From Paenibacillus sp. GP183 (GTDB taxonomy: Bacteria > Bacillota > Bacilli > Paenibacillales > NBRC-103111), in the NCBI RefSeq assembly GCF_900104695.1, contig NZ_FNSW01000001.1:5353370-5417369 (forward strand): a stretch of 64,000 nt of DNA. Reading direction: 5' to 3'. The notes under the pieces were generated by a model. The model was not told the origin of the DNA. It was given only the letters and a program-made list of their open reading frames with translations, and searched no databases. Below, one piece after another: positions 24,458-33,561 of the stretch (position 1 is the stretch's first letter; each line of letters starts with the position of its first letter). Made by a program: the position numbers and the translations under genes.

Positions 24458-25906
24458 TTAGATGACAAACAATTTTAAGTAATCCGATACCGGCATTTCA
24501 ACGAGACGATCATAATCGTGGGAAATGTCCAGAATGTCAGCCGTCTTTTTTCTTGGGAATCTGGTCAGTAAATTGCTTTCGAACTTCTCCCATACTTTCG
24601 GCAAGCCATCATTGCGCCGTCTTCGATGACCGATCGGGTATTCGCAAATGATCTTATTCGACTTTGTCCCGTCCTTGAATTCTACTTGAATCGCGTTGGC
24701 AATGGAGCGCTTGTCAGGATCAAGGTAGTCTTTGCTGTATTGCTCATCCTCGATGACGACCATCTTGTCGCGTATGGCATCGATTCTGGGGTCCGCAGCC
24801 ACATCATCCTCATAGTGCTCAGCTTGCAGATTTCCGAAAATCAGGCCTATGGCGACCATGTATTGGAGGCAATGATCCCTGTCGGCAGGATTGTGAAGCT
24901 GCCCTTTCTTGTCAATGATCCGAATGGCGGATTGATGAGTCGTCAATGTGATTTGTTGGATGTCATCCAGCCGATATTTGACAAGCTCATGTAAGTCAAA
25001 TGCGCATTCGACCGCCGTTTGAGCGTGAAACTCAGCTGGAAATGATATTTTAAAGAGAATGTTTTCCATCACATAGGAGCCAAACGGACGCCCAAGCTCC
25101 AATTTCTTGCCTTTGAACAGCACAGCCTCAACGCCCCACATGTTTGCCGACAAAGCCGATCTATAGCCCATTTCGCCATTTAACGCCATCAGTGCCAGCT
25201 TTACAGCTCGACTTGTCGCGTCTCCGGCAGCCCATGACTTGCGCGAGCCTGCATTAGGGGCTTGACGGTAGGTTCTCAAGCTTGCACCGTCTATCCATGC
25301 ATTAGAGACAGCATTCTGCACTTCCTCTTTCCTGCCACCTAATATCGCTGTCACAACAGCTGTTGAGGCGACCTTTACCAAATGAACATGATCAAGTCCA
25401 ACCTGGTTCAAACTGTTTTTAAGTGCCAAAACACCCTGGATTTCATGAGCTTTTATCGCAGCAGTTAGAACGTCGATCATTTTCAAGGGGGCTTTGCCCT
25501 CCGATATTCGGACGCGGCTTAAATAGTCGGCTGCAGCCAGAATACCGCCCAGGTTATCCGAAGGATGTCCCCACTCGGCGGCAAGCCAGGTATCATTAAA
25601 GTCCAACCAGCGGATCATCGTTCCAATATTAAATGCCGCCTGCACAGGATCAAGCTCGTAGCTTGTACCTGGCACCCGAGCTCCACCAGGAAGCGTTGCA
25701 CCCGGAACGATTGGACCTAGTAGCTTGGTGCATTCCGGAAAACGAAGCGCCAGAAGACCTGTTCCCAATGAGTCGATCAGAACATGTTGGGCAATGCGAT
25801 ACGCCTCTTCACTATCAAGCTTATAATCCAGCACATAATCCGCAATCTCGACAATCAGCGGGTCAAATTCTTGTTTATTCGTGACTGAGTGATGCACAGA
25901 GCTCAT
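24458..25906 (-). CDS. prpD: 2-methylcitrate dehydratase
   Basis: This 482-aa protein is full length for the MmgE/PrpD family ([22 protein letters not shown] near residue 97, then [13 protein letters not shown]). It dehydrates 2-methylcitrate to methylaconitate; Bacillus MmgE also rehydrates it, so a separate AcnD/PrpF pair is not needed, and none is seen here. It lies between prpC (49 bp upstream) and prpB (36 bp downstream) in one operon. Confidence 0.94.
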   Translation of the reverse strand: MSSVHHSVTNKQEFDPLIVEIADYVLDYKLDSEEAYRIAQHVLIDSLGTGLLALRFPECTKLLGPIVPGATLPGGARVPGTSYELDPVQAAFNIGTMIRWLDFNDTWLAAEWGHPSDNLGGILAAADYLSRVRISEGKAPLKMIDVLTAAIKAHEIQGVLALKNSLNQVGLDHVHLVKVASTAVVTAILGGRKEEVQNAVSNAWIDGASLRTYRQAPNAGSRKSWAAGDATSRAVKLALMALNGEMGYRSALSANMWGVEAVLFKGKKLELGRPFGSYVMENILFKISFPAEFHAQTAVECAFDLHELVKYRLDDIQQITLTTHQSAIRIIDKKGQLHNPADRDHCLQYMVAIGLIFGNLQAEHYEDDVAADPRIDAIRDKMVVIEDEQYSKDYLDPDKRSIANAIQVEFKDGTKSNKIICEYPIGHRRRRNDGLPKVWEKFESNLLTRFPRKKTADILDISHDYDRLVEMPVSDYLKLFVI

Positions 25907-25955
25907 TTTAACTTTCCTTTCTCTTCATAAATGTGGATGGGATCATTTCCAATTG

Positions 25956-27065
25956 TTAAGGATGCAGATCACGCGGTCCCGTATAAATAACCCGAGGTCT
26001 GAACAGACGATTGTTCTCATGCTGCTCCATAACATGTGCGGCAATGCCAACTATACGAGCTGCAAAGAAGACAGGAGTAAACAAATCGATGGGAATTCCG
26101 AGTAAATAATAAACGGGTGCGGCGTAGTAGTCCAGATTCGGAAAAAGCATTTTCTCACGCTTCATCAACTCTTCGCCAATCACACAAATATTGTATAATT
26201 CAATTCGGTCTTTTTCTTTTGCCAGCTTAGCCAACGCCTCTTTCATAAGCAGCGCACGGGGATCCATCTTTTTCATATAAACACGATGCCCAAAACCCAT
26301 GATCCGTTCTTTCTTGGCTAGTTTATTCATCATGTGCTGCTCGATTTTACTTGCATCTCCTGCTTCAAGGAGCATCTTCATAACTGCTTCATTGGCACCC
26401 CCGTGCAGAGTCCCCTTAAGGGAAGCGACTGCACCAGTTAACGCGCCATACATATCGGATTGCGTCGAAGCGATAACGCGTGCTGCAAATGTAGAGTTAG
26501 GCATTTCATGCTCGCTGTAGGCGATTAATGACTGGTCAAACACTTCCTCTTCCATTTTGGCAGGAACTTTTCCCGTAATCATATAAAGAAAATTCGCGCT
26601 GTACGAAAGATCATGGCTTGGTTGCACCACGGGCTCATCCCTTAGAACGTGATAACCATTCGCAACAATTTGCGGCACTTTGGCGAGAAGACGAATCGCT
26701 TTTCGATAATTTGCGTCATGGGAACGATCTTCTAGATCATCATCAAAACTCGCAAGAGCGGAAATACCTGTCCGGAGAACATCCATCATATTTGCCTGTT
26801 TGGGGAGTAATTGTAAAATCGATAGAATCTCTTGAGGGAAGACATACTCCGACCTCAATGCTTCTTCCAAGGTCTTGCGTTCCTTTGTCGTCGGTAGATT
26901 TCCGGCCAGCAAGAGCCAAATAATATCCAGATATGAGACCTTATTTGCAAGCTCAATCAATTCATAGCCGCGCACAACGATTTCTTCATGCTCGACATCA
27001 AGGAAAGATAAGTTCGTTTCACTGGCGATAACGTTTTCAAGACCGGGGACATAACGAGGGTCCAT
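25956..27065 (-). CDS. prpC: 2-methylcitrate synthase / citrate synthase
   Basis: This 369-aa citrate synthase-family enzyme has the catalytic GTLHGGANEAV (His) and GFGHRVYMKKMDPRA (His) motifs and a C-terminal RPRVIYTGP that ends the family. It joins propionyl-CoA with oxaloacetate. Assignment as PrpC/MmgD rather than the TCA-cycle enzyme rests on its place ahead of prpD and prpB. GGAGGAGT precedes the ATG. It starts the operon, divergent from a LysR gene with a 166-bp spacer. Confidence 0.93.
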   Translation of the reverse strand: MDPRYVPGLENVIASETNLSFLDVEHEEIVVRGYELIELANKVSYLDIIWLLLAGNLPTTKERKTLEEALRSEYVFPQEILSILQLLPKQANMMDVLRTGISALASFDDDLEDRSHDANYRKAIRLLAKVPQIVANGYHVLRDEPVVQPSHDLSYSANFLYMITGKVPAKMEEEVFDQSLIAYSEHEMPNSTFAARVIASTQSDMYGALTGAVASLKGTLHGGANEAVMKMLLEAGDASKIEQHMMNKLAKKERIMGFGHRVYMKKMDPRALLMKEALAKLAKEKDRIELYNICVIGEELMKREKMLFPNLDYYAAPVYYLLGIPIDLFTPVFFAARIVGIAAHVMEQHENNRLFRPRVIYTGPRDLHP

Positions 27066-27231
27066 CGTTTTACTCCTCCTTTTTCATACATATTATTAAG
27101 TATATCTCCAATAACTTTGGGCGTCTAATACCCATGATGAACTTGGTGATAGGTTTGAAGTATGACAGGTAGAGCAAAACATACTATACTCATATTGATT
27201 GAATCTATGTGTTGTTTGGGGTGATGGGACT

Positions 27232-28110
27232 ATGGAATTACGACATTTGCGATACTTTATTACGGTTGCAGAGGAACTTCATTTTGGCAGGGCCGCTTCA
27301 CGTCTGAATATTTCACAGCCTCCATTAAGCCAACAAATTCGTCAGTTGGAGGTTGAATTGGGCTTCCCGTTACTCTTGCGAAATAAGCACCGCGTAGAAC
27401 TGACTGAAGCTGGAAAAGTTTATTTGGAAGAGGCACGTTTAATCTTGACCCGTACAGAGAAGGCTCAGATAGCTGCAGAAAGAGCGCACCAAGGTGCTGC
27501 CGGCAGATTGGAAATTGCATTTGTAGGGTCAACAACCTATAACATTGTTCCTTGGGTGCAGAAATATCGGACCTTATTCCCATCCGTTCATCTGGTGCTT
27601 CATCAAATGAAGACGGAAAATCAACTACAGGCTCTTCATGAAGGCAGCATTCATCTGGGTGTGATTCGCTCCCAGGTACAAAGTCCTTACTTGATTAATC
27701 AGATTATTCAGCATGAACCATTGGTAGTCGTTCTTCCTCAATCGCATCCTTTGTCCAGCAGGACAACCTTACGTGTAGAAGATCTTGCCAATGAACCCTT
27801 TATTATCACATCACGACGAAATGGGGCGAGTTATTATGACACTGTCATTCATATCTGTCATCAATCGGGATACTATCCCCAAATTGCATTGGAGGCACCC
27901 GAAATATTGACGATTGTCGCATTTGTTTCAGCGGGTATAGGCATTTCACTTGTGCCTGCATCTTTTCGGGAACAACAAAACAATGGGGTTGTTTATCGCG
28001 AGCTCGAAGGGGTAGATGCGAGTCTGGAGATGGGCTTTATTTGGAGAAAAAATAAGGAGACGCAGGTGCTGCGATCGTTCCTGGACATGATACATAAAAT
28101 AGGCAATTAA
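27232..28110 (+). CDS. LysR-type regulator divergent from prpCDB
   Basis: This 292-aa LysR protein starts at the ATG at 27232 (MELRHLRYFITVAEELHFGRAA); the longer frame from 27199 adds an unlikely leader that contains the ribosome site. The N-terminus is of the AlsR/BenM/CatR group. It is divergent from prpC, as CitR is from citA in Bacillus subtilis, so control of the methylcitrate operon by a cycle intermediate is a fair inference. It could also act elsewhere. A weak hairpin (about 28142-28172) followed by TTTTTC may end it. Confidence 0.85.
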   Translation: MELRHLRYFITVAEELHFGRAASRLNISQPPLSQQIRQLEVELGFPLLLRNKHRVELTEAGKVYLEEARLILTRTEKAQIAAERAHQGAAGRLEIAFVGSTTYNIVPWVQKYRTLFPSVHLVLHQMKTENQLQALHEGSIHLGVIRSQVQSPYLINQIIQHEPLVVVLPQSHPLSSRTTLRVEDLANEPFIITSRRNGASYYDTVIHICHQSGYYPQIALEAPEILTIVAFVSAGIGISLVPASFREQQNNGVVYRELEGVDASLEMGFIWRKNKETQVLRSFLDMIHKIGN

Positions 28111-28193
28111 TGTTAATCAAAAATTTAGGAAAGAAATTTGAGGAGCTTGCTTAGCGGCAGCTTCTTTTTCTTATGGAATAAAATGGGTACAAA

Positions 28194-28210
28194 TGTTAGA
28201 TTACATGACA
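28194..28210. promoter_or_regulatory. GlnR/TnrA-type box, upstream site of the liv operon
   Basis: TGTTAGATTACATGACA fits TGTNA-N7-TNACA at all fixed positions. Its centre (28202) is about 52 bp before the start predicted from the promoter at 28220-28247. That is close to where TnrA binds to activate in Bacillus. Confidence 0.65.
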
Positions 28211-28219
28211 TTAATGCAC

Positions 28220-28247
28220 TTGGAAACAAATACATTTACAATAATAT
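28220..28247 (+). promoter_or_regulatory. Probable promoter of the liv operon
   Basis: TTGGAA (28220-28225) and TAATAT (28242-28247) are 16 bp apart. The imperfect -35 suits an activated promoter, and the GlnR/TnrA-type box lies just upstream. Confidence 0.45.
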
Positions 28248-28286
28248 GGGATTGAGTGTATATTATATGTTAATATAGATAGTAGT

Positions 28287-28303
28287 TGTTATAATACATA
28301 ACA
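28287..28303. promoter_or_regulatory. GlnR/TnrA-type box, downstream site of the liv operon
   Basis: TGTTATAATACATAACA is a perfect TGTNA-N7-TNACA and an almost perfect palindrome. It ends 20 bp before the livK start, inside the predicted leader, where binding would block transcription. With the site at 28194 it suggests dual control (activation and repression). Confidence 0.65.
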
Positions 28304-28323
28304 TTATTAGGGAGGATTATTAC

Positions 28324-29541
28324 ATGAAATTGAAAAAAACAGCAATTATTTCCTCAGTTCTTGCATTGGGTTTGTTGGCAGGGTGCGGAAGCGGAGGCTC
28401 GACTACGACCTCTGGCTCAACAGCTACAGCAAAATCAACCGCTGCAGCAGCCACAAAAACCGTTATTAAAATTGCTACACAATCACCTTTGTCAGGAGGA
28501 AGCTCTGTTCAGGGGGAAGCTATTAAACTCGGCGCTCAAATGTCTATGGAAGCTAATAAGGCTGAGTTTGAAAAACTTGGTTTCGATTTACAGCTTGTTC
28601 CTTATGATGATCAAGGAGATGCGAAAAAAGGGGTTGCCAATGCAGAATTATTAAGTGCTGATCAGTCCATTCTTGCAGTAGTCGGACACATGAACTCAGG
28701 AGTCGCCATTCCTTCTTCCGTTGTTTATGAGAAAAACAATATTGTGATGGTATCTCCTTCCAATACAGCAAACCAAGTCACAGACCGTAATTTGAAAGTG
28801 GTGAACCGAATTGTTGCGCGTGATGATTTTCAGGGTCCTGCCGCAGCGGATTACGCTGTGAAAACGGTGAAAGCCAAAAATATTTTTGTCATTCAAGACA
28901 AAACGGCATATGGACAAGGTTTGGCAGAAGCCTTTAAAGACGCAGCTACGAAGCTGGGTGCCACAATAGCTGGTTATGAGGGCATTACAGTAGGAGAGAA
29001 AGATTTCAACGGGGTGCTGAACATTGCGCTTAGCAAAAAACCTGACTTCATCTTTTTCGGAGGGTTATATGGCGAGGCTGGCCTGATCATTAAACAAGCG
29101 CGTGACAAAGGAATTATGGTTCCAGTCATGGGTGGAGACGCTCTTGACTCTCAAGGTCTGGTTGATGTCGCCGGAGACAAAGTGAAGGATGCCTTGTACA
29201 GCTCTATCGCAGCAGATATTACAAAAACTGATGATGGAAAGAAATGGGCTGATCAATACAAAACAAAATTCGGTAAGGGCCCTGACGGTTATTCGGCATA
29301 TGCTTATGATTGTATGTCTGTCATTTTAAATGGATTGAAAACCGCGATAAAAGCAAATGGCGGAAAAGTGGCTACACGTGAACAAGTTCGTGATGCGGTA
29401 CGCAGCACGAAAGATTTCCAAGGTGTAGCAACGAAGGTTAGCTTTGACGGCAAAGGTGATAACACTTACGCCAAAGTATTCATTTATAAATTCGATGGTC
29501 CTAAATATCCGGGCACTATGATATCCGAAGTAAGCAAGTAA
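28324..29541 (+). CDS. livK: Branched-chain amino-acid ABC importer binding lipoprotein
   Basis: This 405-aa lipoprotein has signal peptide and lipobox LAGC (Cys near residue 21), a Ser/Thr-rich linker, and a type I periplasmic-binding fold (IKIATQSPLSGGSSVQGE; VVGHMNSGVAIPSS; DGYSAYAYD) typical of LivK/LivJ. It is the receptor for leucine, isoleucine, valine or similar amides and amino acids. It is the first gene of livKHMGF, with two nitrogen-control boxes ahead of it. A hairpin after it probably lets it be made in excess over the membrane parts. Some relatives bind urea or short amides, so ligand identity is not certain. Confidence 0.88.
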   Translation: MKLKKTAIISSVLALGLLAGCGSGGSTTTSGSTATAKSTAAAATKTVIKIATQSPLSGGSSVQGEAIKLGAQMSMEANKAEFEKLGFDLQLVPYDDQGDAKKGVANAELLSADQSILAVVGHMNSGVAIPSSVVYEKNNIVMVSPSNTANQVTDRNLKVVNRIVARDDFQGPAAADYAVKTVKAKNIFVIQDKTAYGQGLAEAFKDAATKLGATIAGYEGITVGEKDFNGVLNIALSKKPDFIFFGGLYGEAGLIIKQARDKGIMVPVMGGDALDSQGLVDVAGDKVKDALYSSIAADITKTDDGKKWADQYKTKFGKGPDGYSAYAYDCMSVILNGLKTAIKANGGKVATREQVRDAVRSTKDFQGVATKVSFDGKGDNTYAKVFIYKFDGPKYPGTMISEVSK

Positions 29542-29566
29542 TCGTAATTTCATGAATTAACCTACA

Positions 29567-29607
29567 ATAAAGAGGTATGTGCTTGTTTTTATGCCGTACC
29601 TCTTTAT
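29567..29607 (+). terminator. Hairpin between livK and livH
   Basis: ATAAAGAGGTA pairs perfectly with TACCTCTTTAT across a 19-base loop. There is no long T run, so it more likely stabilises livK mRNA or partly stops transcription than ends the operon. Confidence 0.6.
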
Positions 29608-29634
29608 GATTTATAATCCCGAAAGGAGTAATTT

Positions 29635-30621
29635 ATGATTGTAAACATCCTGCACACAATCCCCCAGGTATTGATCGACGGTCTTGCTTTAGGTGCCATT
29701 TATGCGGTCGTCGCGCTAGGCTATACCATGGTATACGGAATTCTTGAGCTCATCAATTTTGCTCATGGAGAAGTCTTTATGACCGGCGGATTTGTTGGTA
29801 CATCGGTATTGTATGTGTTTCATACTACCGGGTGGCTTAACAGTATGCCAGGTTGGGCAGCTTACGTTCTTATACTGGTTATCGCGATGCTTTTCACGGG
29901 GGTTATGGGTGTGGGTATTGAACGAATTGCTTATCGGCCTCTTCGAAAAGCGCCAAAGCTGATCTCGCTCATCTCCGCTATCGGGGTTTCCTATGTGCTT
30001 CAAGATCTTGTCCGCTTTATTTCCGAGTTAAGAACAGGAAACTATATCGTAAGTTCCATCACGCTATATGACAAGAATATCACCATCGGCACTTCTTCTC
30101 TTGGATCTTTTCTCGGTGACGCTTCATTGAAAATCAATACGATCATTATCATCGTGGTGGCTGTATTGCTGATGATCGGATTGGATTTGTTCGTAAATCG
30201 CACCAAGTGGGGAGTAGCCATGCGTGCGGTTGCGCAAGATCGTGAAACGGCATCACTCATGTCTATTAATGTTAATAAAGTCATCGTATTAACCTTTTTC
30301 ATCGGTTCTGCATTAGGCGGAGCTACAGGCGTATTATTTGCGCAGCAATACGGTACAATTGATCCGTTTATTGGCTATATACTTGGTTTGAAAGCTTTTA
30401 CTGCCGCTGTACTTGGAGGTATCGGCAATATTCGTGGAGCCATGTTCGGCGGACTCGTCATCGGGCTATTGGAAATGTTCGCTTCTTCGAATCTCGGATT
30501 ACTGACAAACGGCAGTTTTGGCGCGGAGTATAAAGATGTATTTTCGTTCATGATTCTAATTATAGTGTTGATTTTCAAACCTGAGGGTCTGTTCGGAAAA
30601 GCCGTTAAAGAGAAAGTGTAG
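29635..30621 (+). CDS. livH: Branched-chain amino-acid ABC importer permease LivH
   Basis: This 328-aa permease has eight or nine hydrophobic segments and the LivH markers DGLALGAIYAVVALGYTMVYG near the N-terminus, INFAHGE near 41, and a coupling region GLKAFTAAVLGGIGNIRGA near 252. GAAAGGAG precedes the start. It ends against livM and forms the translocation pore with it. Confidence 0.93.
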   Translation: MIVNILHTIPQVLIDGLALGAIYAVVALGYTMVYGILELINFAHGEVFMTGGFVGTSVLYVFHTTGWLNSMPGWAAYVLILVIAMLFTGVMGVGIERIAYRPLRKAPKLISLISAIGVSYVLQDLVRFISELRTGNYIVSSITLYDKNITIGTSSLGSFLGDASLKINTIIIIVVAVLLMIGLDLFVNRTKWGVAMRAVAQDRETASLMSINVNKVIVLTFFIGSALGGATGVLFAQQYGTIDPFIGYILGLKAFTAAVLGGIGNIRGAMFGGLVIGLLEMFASSNLGLLTNGSFGAEYKDVFSFMILIIVLIFKPEGLFGKAVKEKV

Positions 30622-30630
30622 GTGATTGCG

Positions 30631-31920
30631 ATGCATAAAATAAGACAGGCATACATGCAAAACACGAAAATTCAAGCCCTGATATTTGTTCTCTTTGTCG
30701 CGGTCACGGCACTAAGCGTCTATTTGATGGCTAAATCGGTTGTCGCATTTTTATTATTACTGGCTTCTCTGTTGATGCTTTACTATACTTCATTTTCCAA
30801 TAGAGTCAAATGGTTCATCGGCGGTATTTTGCTCATCTTGATTATTCCGTTCGCAACATCTGGAGGACCATCCTATAACTCCTATATGGAAGTCGCTACA
30901 CAGAGCGGCATTTACATCGCAATGGCACTCGGGCTTAATATTGTTGTTGGTTTCGCTGGACTGTTGGATTTAGGATTCGTTGCTTTCTTTGCGCTTGGAG
31001 CTTATACGTATGGAATTTTTTCCACCGCTCAAGCGAACAACTTCATACCTGGACACTTGTTTCCTCTTTCTGGCTCCACATTCTGGATTTTTCTTCTGAT
31101 TGGCGGTTTTATTGCTGCACTATTTGGCATTCTGCTAGGTTTACCTGTTCTTAGAGTTAAGGGAGATTATTTGGCAATCGTGACGCTGGGATTTGGAGAA
31201 ATTATTCGGATCATATTTAACAACTTGGAAAAACCGATCAATATTACAAACGGTGCCATGGGGATTTCCTCCATAAAGCCTCCGAATTTATTCGGTTTTG
31301 AATTTACACACCCGTATCAATTTTATTTTATTGTCATTGCTATATTGGCGATTGTTATTTTCGCAGTTAGACGATTGGAGCATTCTCGACTGGGTCGTTC
31401 CTGGAAAGCGGTTCGGGAGAACGAAATAGCCGCACAATCCATGGGCATTCCCTTAATTCGCACCAAATTAACCGCATTTGCTATTGGCGCTTCATTCTCT
31501 GGGATGATGGGTGTCGTCTTCGCAGCCAAGCAAACTTTCATTGACCCTTCCAGTTTTACGCTGCTCGAGTCAATTACGATTCTGGTTATGGTCGTTTTGG
31601 GTGGAATGGGAAGTGTACCTGGAGTTATTCTTGGAGCTGCGCTTGTCACCATTCTTAATCTGCAGGTATTAACTGAATTCACCAACTGGTTAAACCAATT
31701 GTCGATGCAAGGTGTAGTTCAAATTCCCAGCGCATTATCCCCGTCTAAAATGCAGCGCTTCATATTTGGAATTATTCTGATTCTAGTTGCTGTGTTTAAG
31801 CCAAATGGCTTGATCGTCGCAAAAAATCGCCAAGTGAATGAACAGCTTATCAAAGAAAGTTCTTCACCAAATGCTGCCTCGCTTCAAAACGTAAACCAGC
31901 AAAAAGGAGGAGTCCTCTAA
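30631..31920 (+). CDS. livM: Branched-chain amino-acid ABC importer permease LivM
   Basis: This 429-aa permease has LivM motifs (NIVVGFAGLLDLGFVAFFALGAY near 107; GDYLAIVTLGFGEIIRI near 180; ARRLEHSRLGRSW-like loop). I start at ATG 30631, nearer the AGGTGA site than the GTG at 30622, which abuts the livH stop. Its stop codon overlaps the livG start by one base. The N-terminus carries two extra hydrophobic segments before the conserved core, as is usual in Firmicutes. Confidence 0.92.
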   Translation: MHKIRQAYMQNTKIQALIFVLFVAVTALSVYLMAKSVVAFLLLLASLLMLYYTSFSNRVKWFIGGILLILIIPFATSGGPSYNSYMEVATQSGIYIAMALGLNIVVGFAGLLDLGFVAFFALGAYTYGIFSTAQANNFIPGHLFPLSGSTFWIFLLIGGFIAALFGILLGLPVLRVKGDYLAIVTLGFGEIIRIIFNNLEKPINITNGAMGISSIKPPNLFGFEFTHPYQFYFIVIAILAIVIFAVRRLEHSRLGRSWKAVRENEIAAQSMGIPLIRTKLTAFAIGASFSGMMGVVFAAKQTFIDPSSFTLLESITILVMVVLGGMGSVPGVILGAALVTILNLQVLTEFTNWLNQLSMQGVVQIPSALSPSKMQRFIFGIILILVAVFKPNGLIVAKNRQVNEQLIKESSSPNAASLQNVNQQKGGVL

Positions 31921-32705
31921 TGACTGTTTTAAGCGTTCAGCATGCAGTTAAACGCTTTGGTGGTTTGGTTGCTGTAAACGGGATTAATTTTGAATTTCAG
32001 AAGGAGAAAATTGCTGCCGTCATTGGACCGAATGGTGCAGGTAAAACGACCTTCTTTAATATGATTACCGGTATTTATAAACCGGATGAGGGTGAAATCA
32101 AGCTGGATGGCAGGTCCATAGTGAATGTCAAGCCAGATCGGATTACGGAGCTCGGCATTGCCCGAACTTTTCAAAATATCAGGTTGTTTGGAAGCATGAC
32201 CGTGCTGGAGAATGTAATGGTCGGCATGCATATTCATTTGAAATCGGGAATATTCGGCACACTTCTTAATCTGCCGCATGTCCGGCACGAGGAACAGAAA
32301 GGGATGGAAGAGGCTTACCGGCTATTGCAATTTGTAGGCTTGGAAACGCATCTTAACGCGGAAGCAAACAGTCTTCCATACGGTGCCCAAAGACGTTTGG
32401 AAATCGCCAGAGCCCTTGCAACCAAACCGAAGGTGCTGCTGCTTGACGAACCGGCAGCAGGAATGAATCCACGGGAAACAGTTGAATTGACCGGACTGAT
32501 TAAACAAATCCAACAAGAACTGGGGATATGTATTATTTTAATCGAACATGATATGAAGCTCGTAATGGAGCTTGCCGAGCACATTTTGGTTCTGGATCAC
32601 GGCGAGAAAATTGCCGTGGGTTCGCCTAAGGAAATTCGTTCTAATCCAAAGGTTATTGAAGCTTATTTAGGAAAAAGTGCTATACAACAAGAGGTGATTT
32701 CATGA
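31920..32705 (+). CDS. livG: Branched-chain amino-acid ABC importer ATPase LivG
   Basis: This 261-aa ATPase has Walker A GPNGAGKTT, Q-loop in RTFQNIRLFG, a LivG-type signature LPYGAQRRLEIARAL and Walker B VLLLDEPAAGMNP. The extended middle (HVRHEEQKGMEEA) is typical of LivG rather than LivF. It overlaps livM by one base and livF by four, so the three are co-translated. It powers transport from the cytoplasmic face. Confidence 0.94.
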   Translation: MTVLSVQHAVKRFGGLVAVNGINFEFQKEKIAAVIGPNGAGKTTFFNMITGIYKPDEGEIKLDGRSIVNVKPDRITELGIARTFQNIRLFGSMTVLENVMVGMHIHLKSGIFGTLLNLPHVRHEEQKGMEEAYRLLQFVGLETHLNAEANSLPYGAQRRLEIARALATKPKVLLLDEPAAGMNPRETVELTGLIKQIQQELGICIILIEHDMKLVMELAEHILVLDHGEKIAVGSPKEIRSNPKVIEAYLGKSAIQQEVIS

Positions 32706-33406
32706 GCATGCTGAAGCTTCAAGAGGTAGAGGCCTTTTATGGAGGCATTCATGCATTAAAGGGGATTACATTGACTGTCAATGAGGGCGAAATTGTCACG
32801 TTGATAGGGTCAAATGGAGCAGGGAAATCCACGACACTTAAATCCATTTGCGGCCAAGTGAAAACGAAGGGATCCATTATATTTAATGGAAAGAACATCT
32901 CCGCTCAACTGCCGCATCTTACAGCAATGGAAGGCATTGCCCATGTACCGGAGGGTCGGCGTATTTTCCCGAGGCTTACCGTCAAGGAAAATCTGGAGAT
33001 GGGGGCATTCTCGGTTAAGGATAAACGATTGATTAAAGAAAGAATAGAGCAGTCGTTCGTCTATTTCCCGCGCTTAAAAGAACGGTTTCAACAAGCAGGG
33101 GGCACTATGAGCGGCGGAGAGCAGCAAATGCTTGCAATCGCTCGCGCTTTAATGATGAACCCCAAATTATTGCTGCTTGATGAGCCATCGATGGGACTTG
33201 CGCCCGTCATCGTTGATCAAATCTTTGAAATCATCCAAGATTTAAATCGCAATGGGATGACGATCCTGCTTGTGGAACAAAACGCCTTTCAAGCGCTGCA
33301 AATTGCGAGCCGCGGTTATGTCATTCAAACCGGTGAAATTATTTTGAGTGATGACGCCAAAATGCTGCTTTCGAATGATCAGGTGAAAGAAGCGTATCTG
33401 GCATAA
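32702..33406 (+). CDS. livF: Branched-chain amino-acid ABC importer ATPase LivF
   Basis: This 234-aa ATPase has Walker A GSNGAGKST, signature MSGGEQQMLAIARAL, Walker B LLLLDEPSMGLAP, and the LivF-type HVPEGRRIFPRLTV segment near residue 80. It is the last gene of the liv operon, and its start overlaps the livG stop. The 155 bp that follow up to the YesM-type gene hold no clear terminator or promoter that I can see. Confidence 0.94.
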   Translation: MSMLKLQEVEAFYGGIHALKGITLTVNEGEIVTLIGSNGAGKSTTLKSICGQVKTKGSIIFNGKNISAQLPHLTAMEGIAHVPEGRRIFPRLTVKENLEMGAFSVKDKRLIKERIEQSFVYFPRLKERFQQAGGTMSGGEQQMLAIARALMMNPKLLLLDEPSMGLAPVIVDQIFEIIQDLNRNGMTILLVEQNAFQALQIASRGYVIQTGEIILSDDAKMLLSNDQVKEAYLA

Positions 33407-33561
33407 TGAACATGTTGAAGCCGATGTCATAGTCGAGATGATCCTGCACAGTTTAATATCCGGGAAAAAGCATTTGTCGAAAGAGAAGAAGGATGTTGAT
33501 TCCTATTAACGAATATTAGATACTACTTGATGTTTGATATGAGTAGGGGGATCTATATCTA

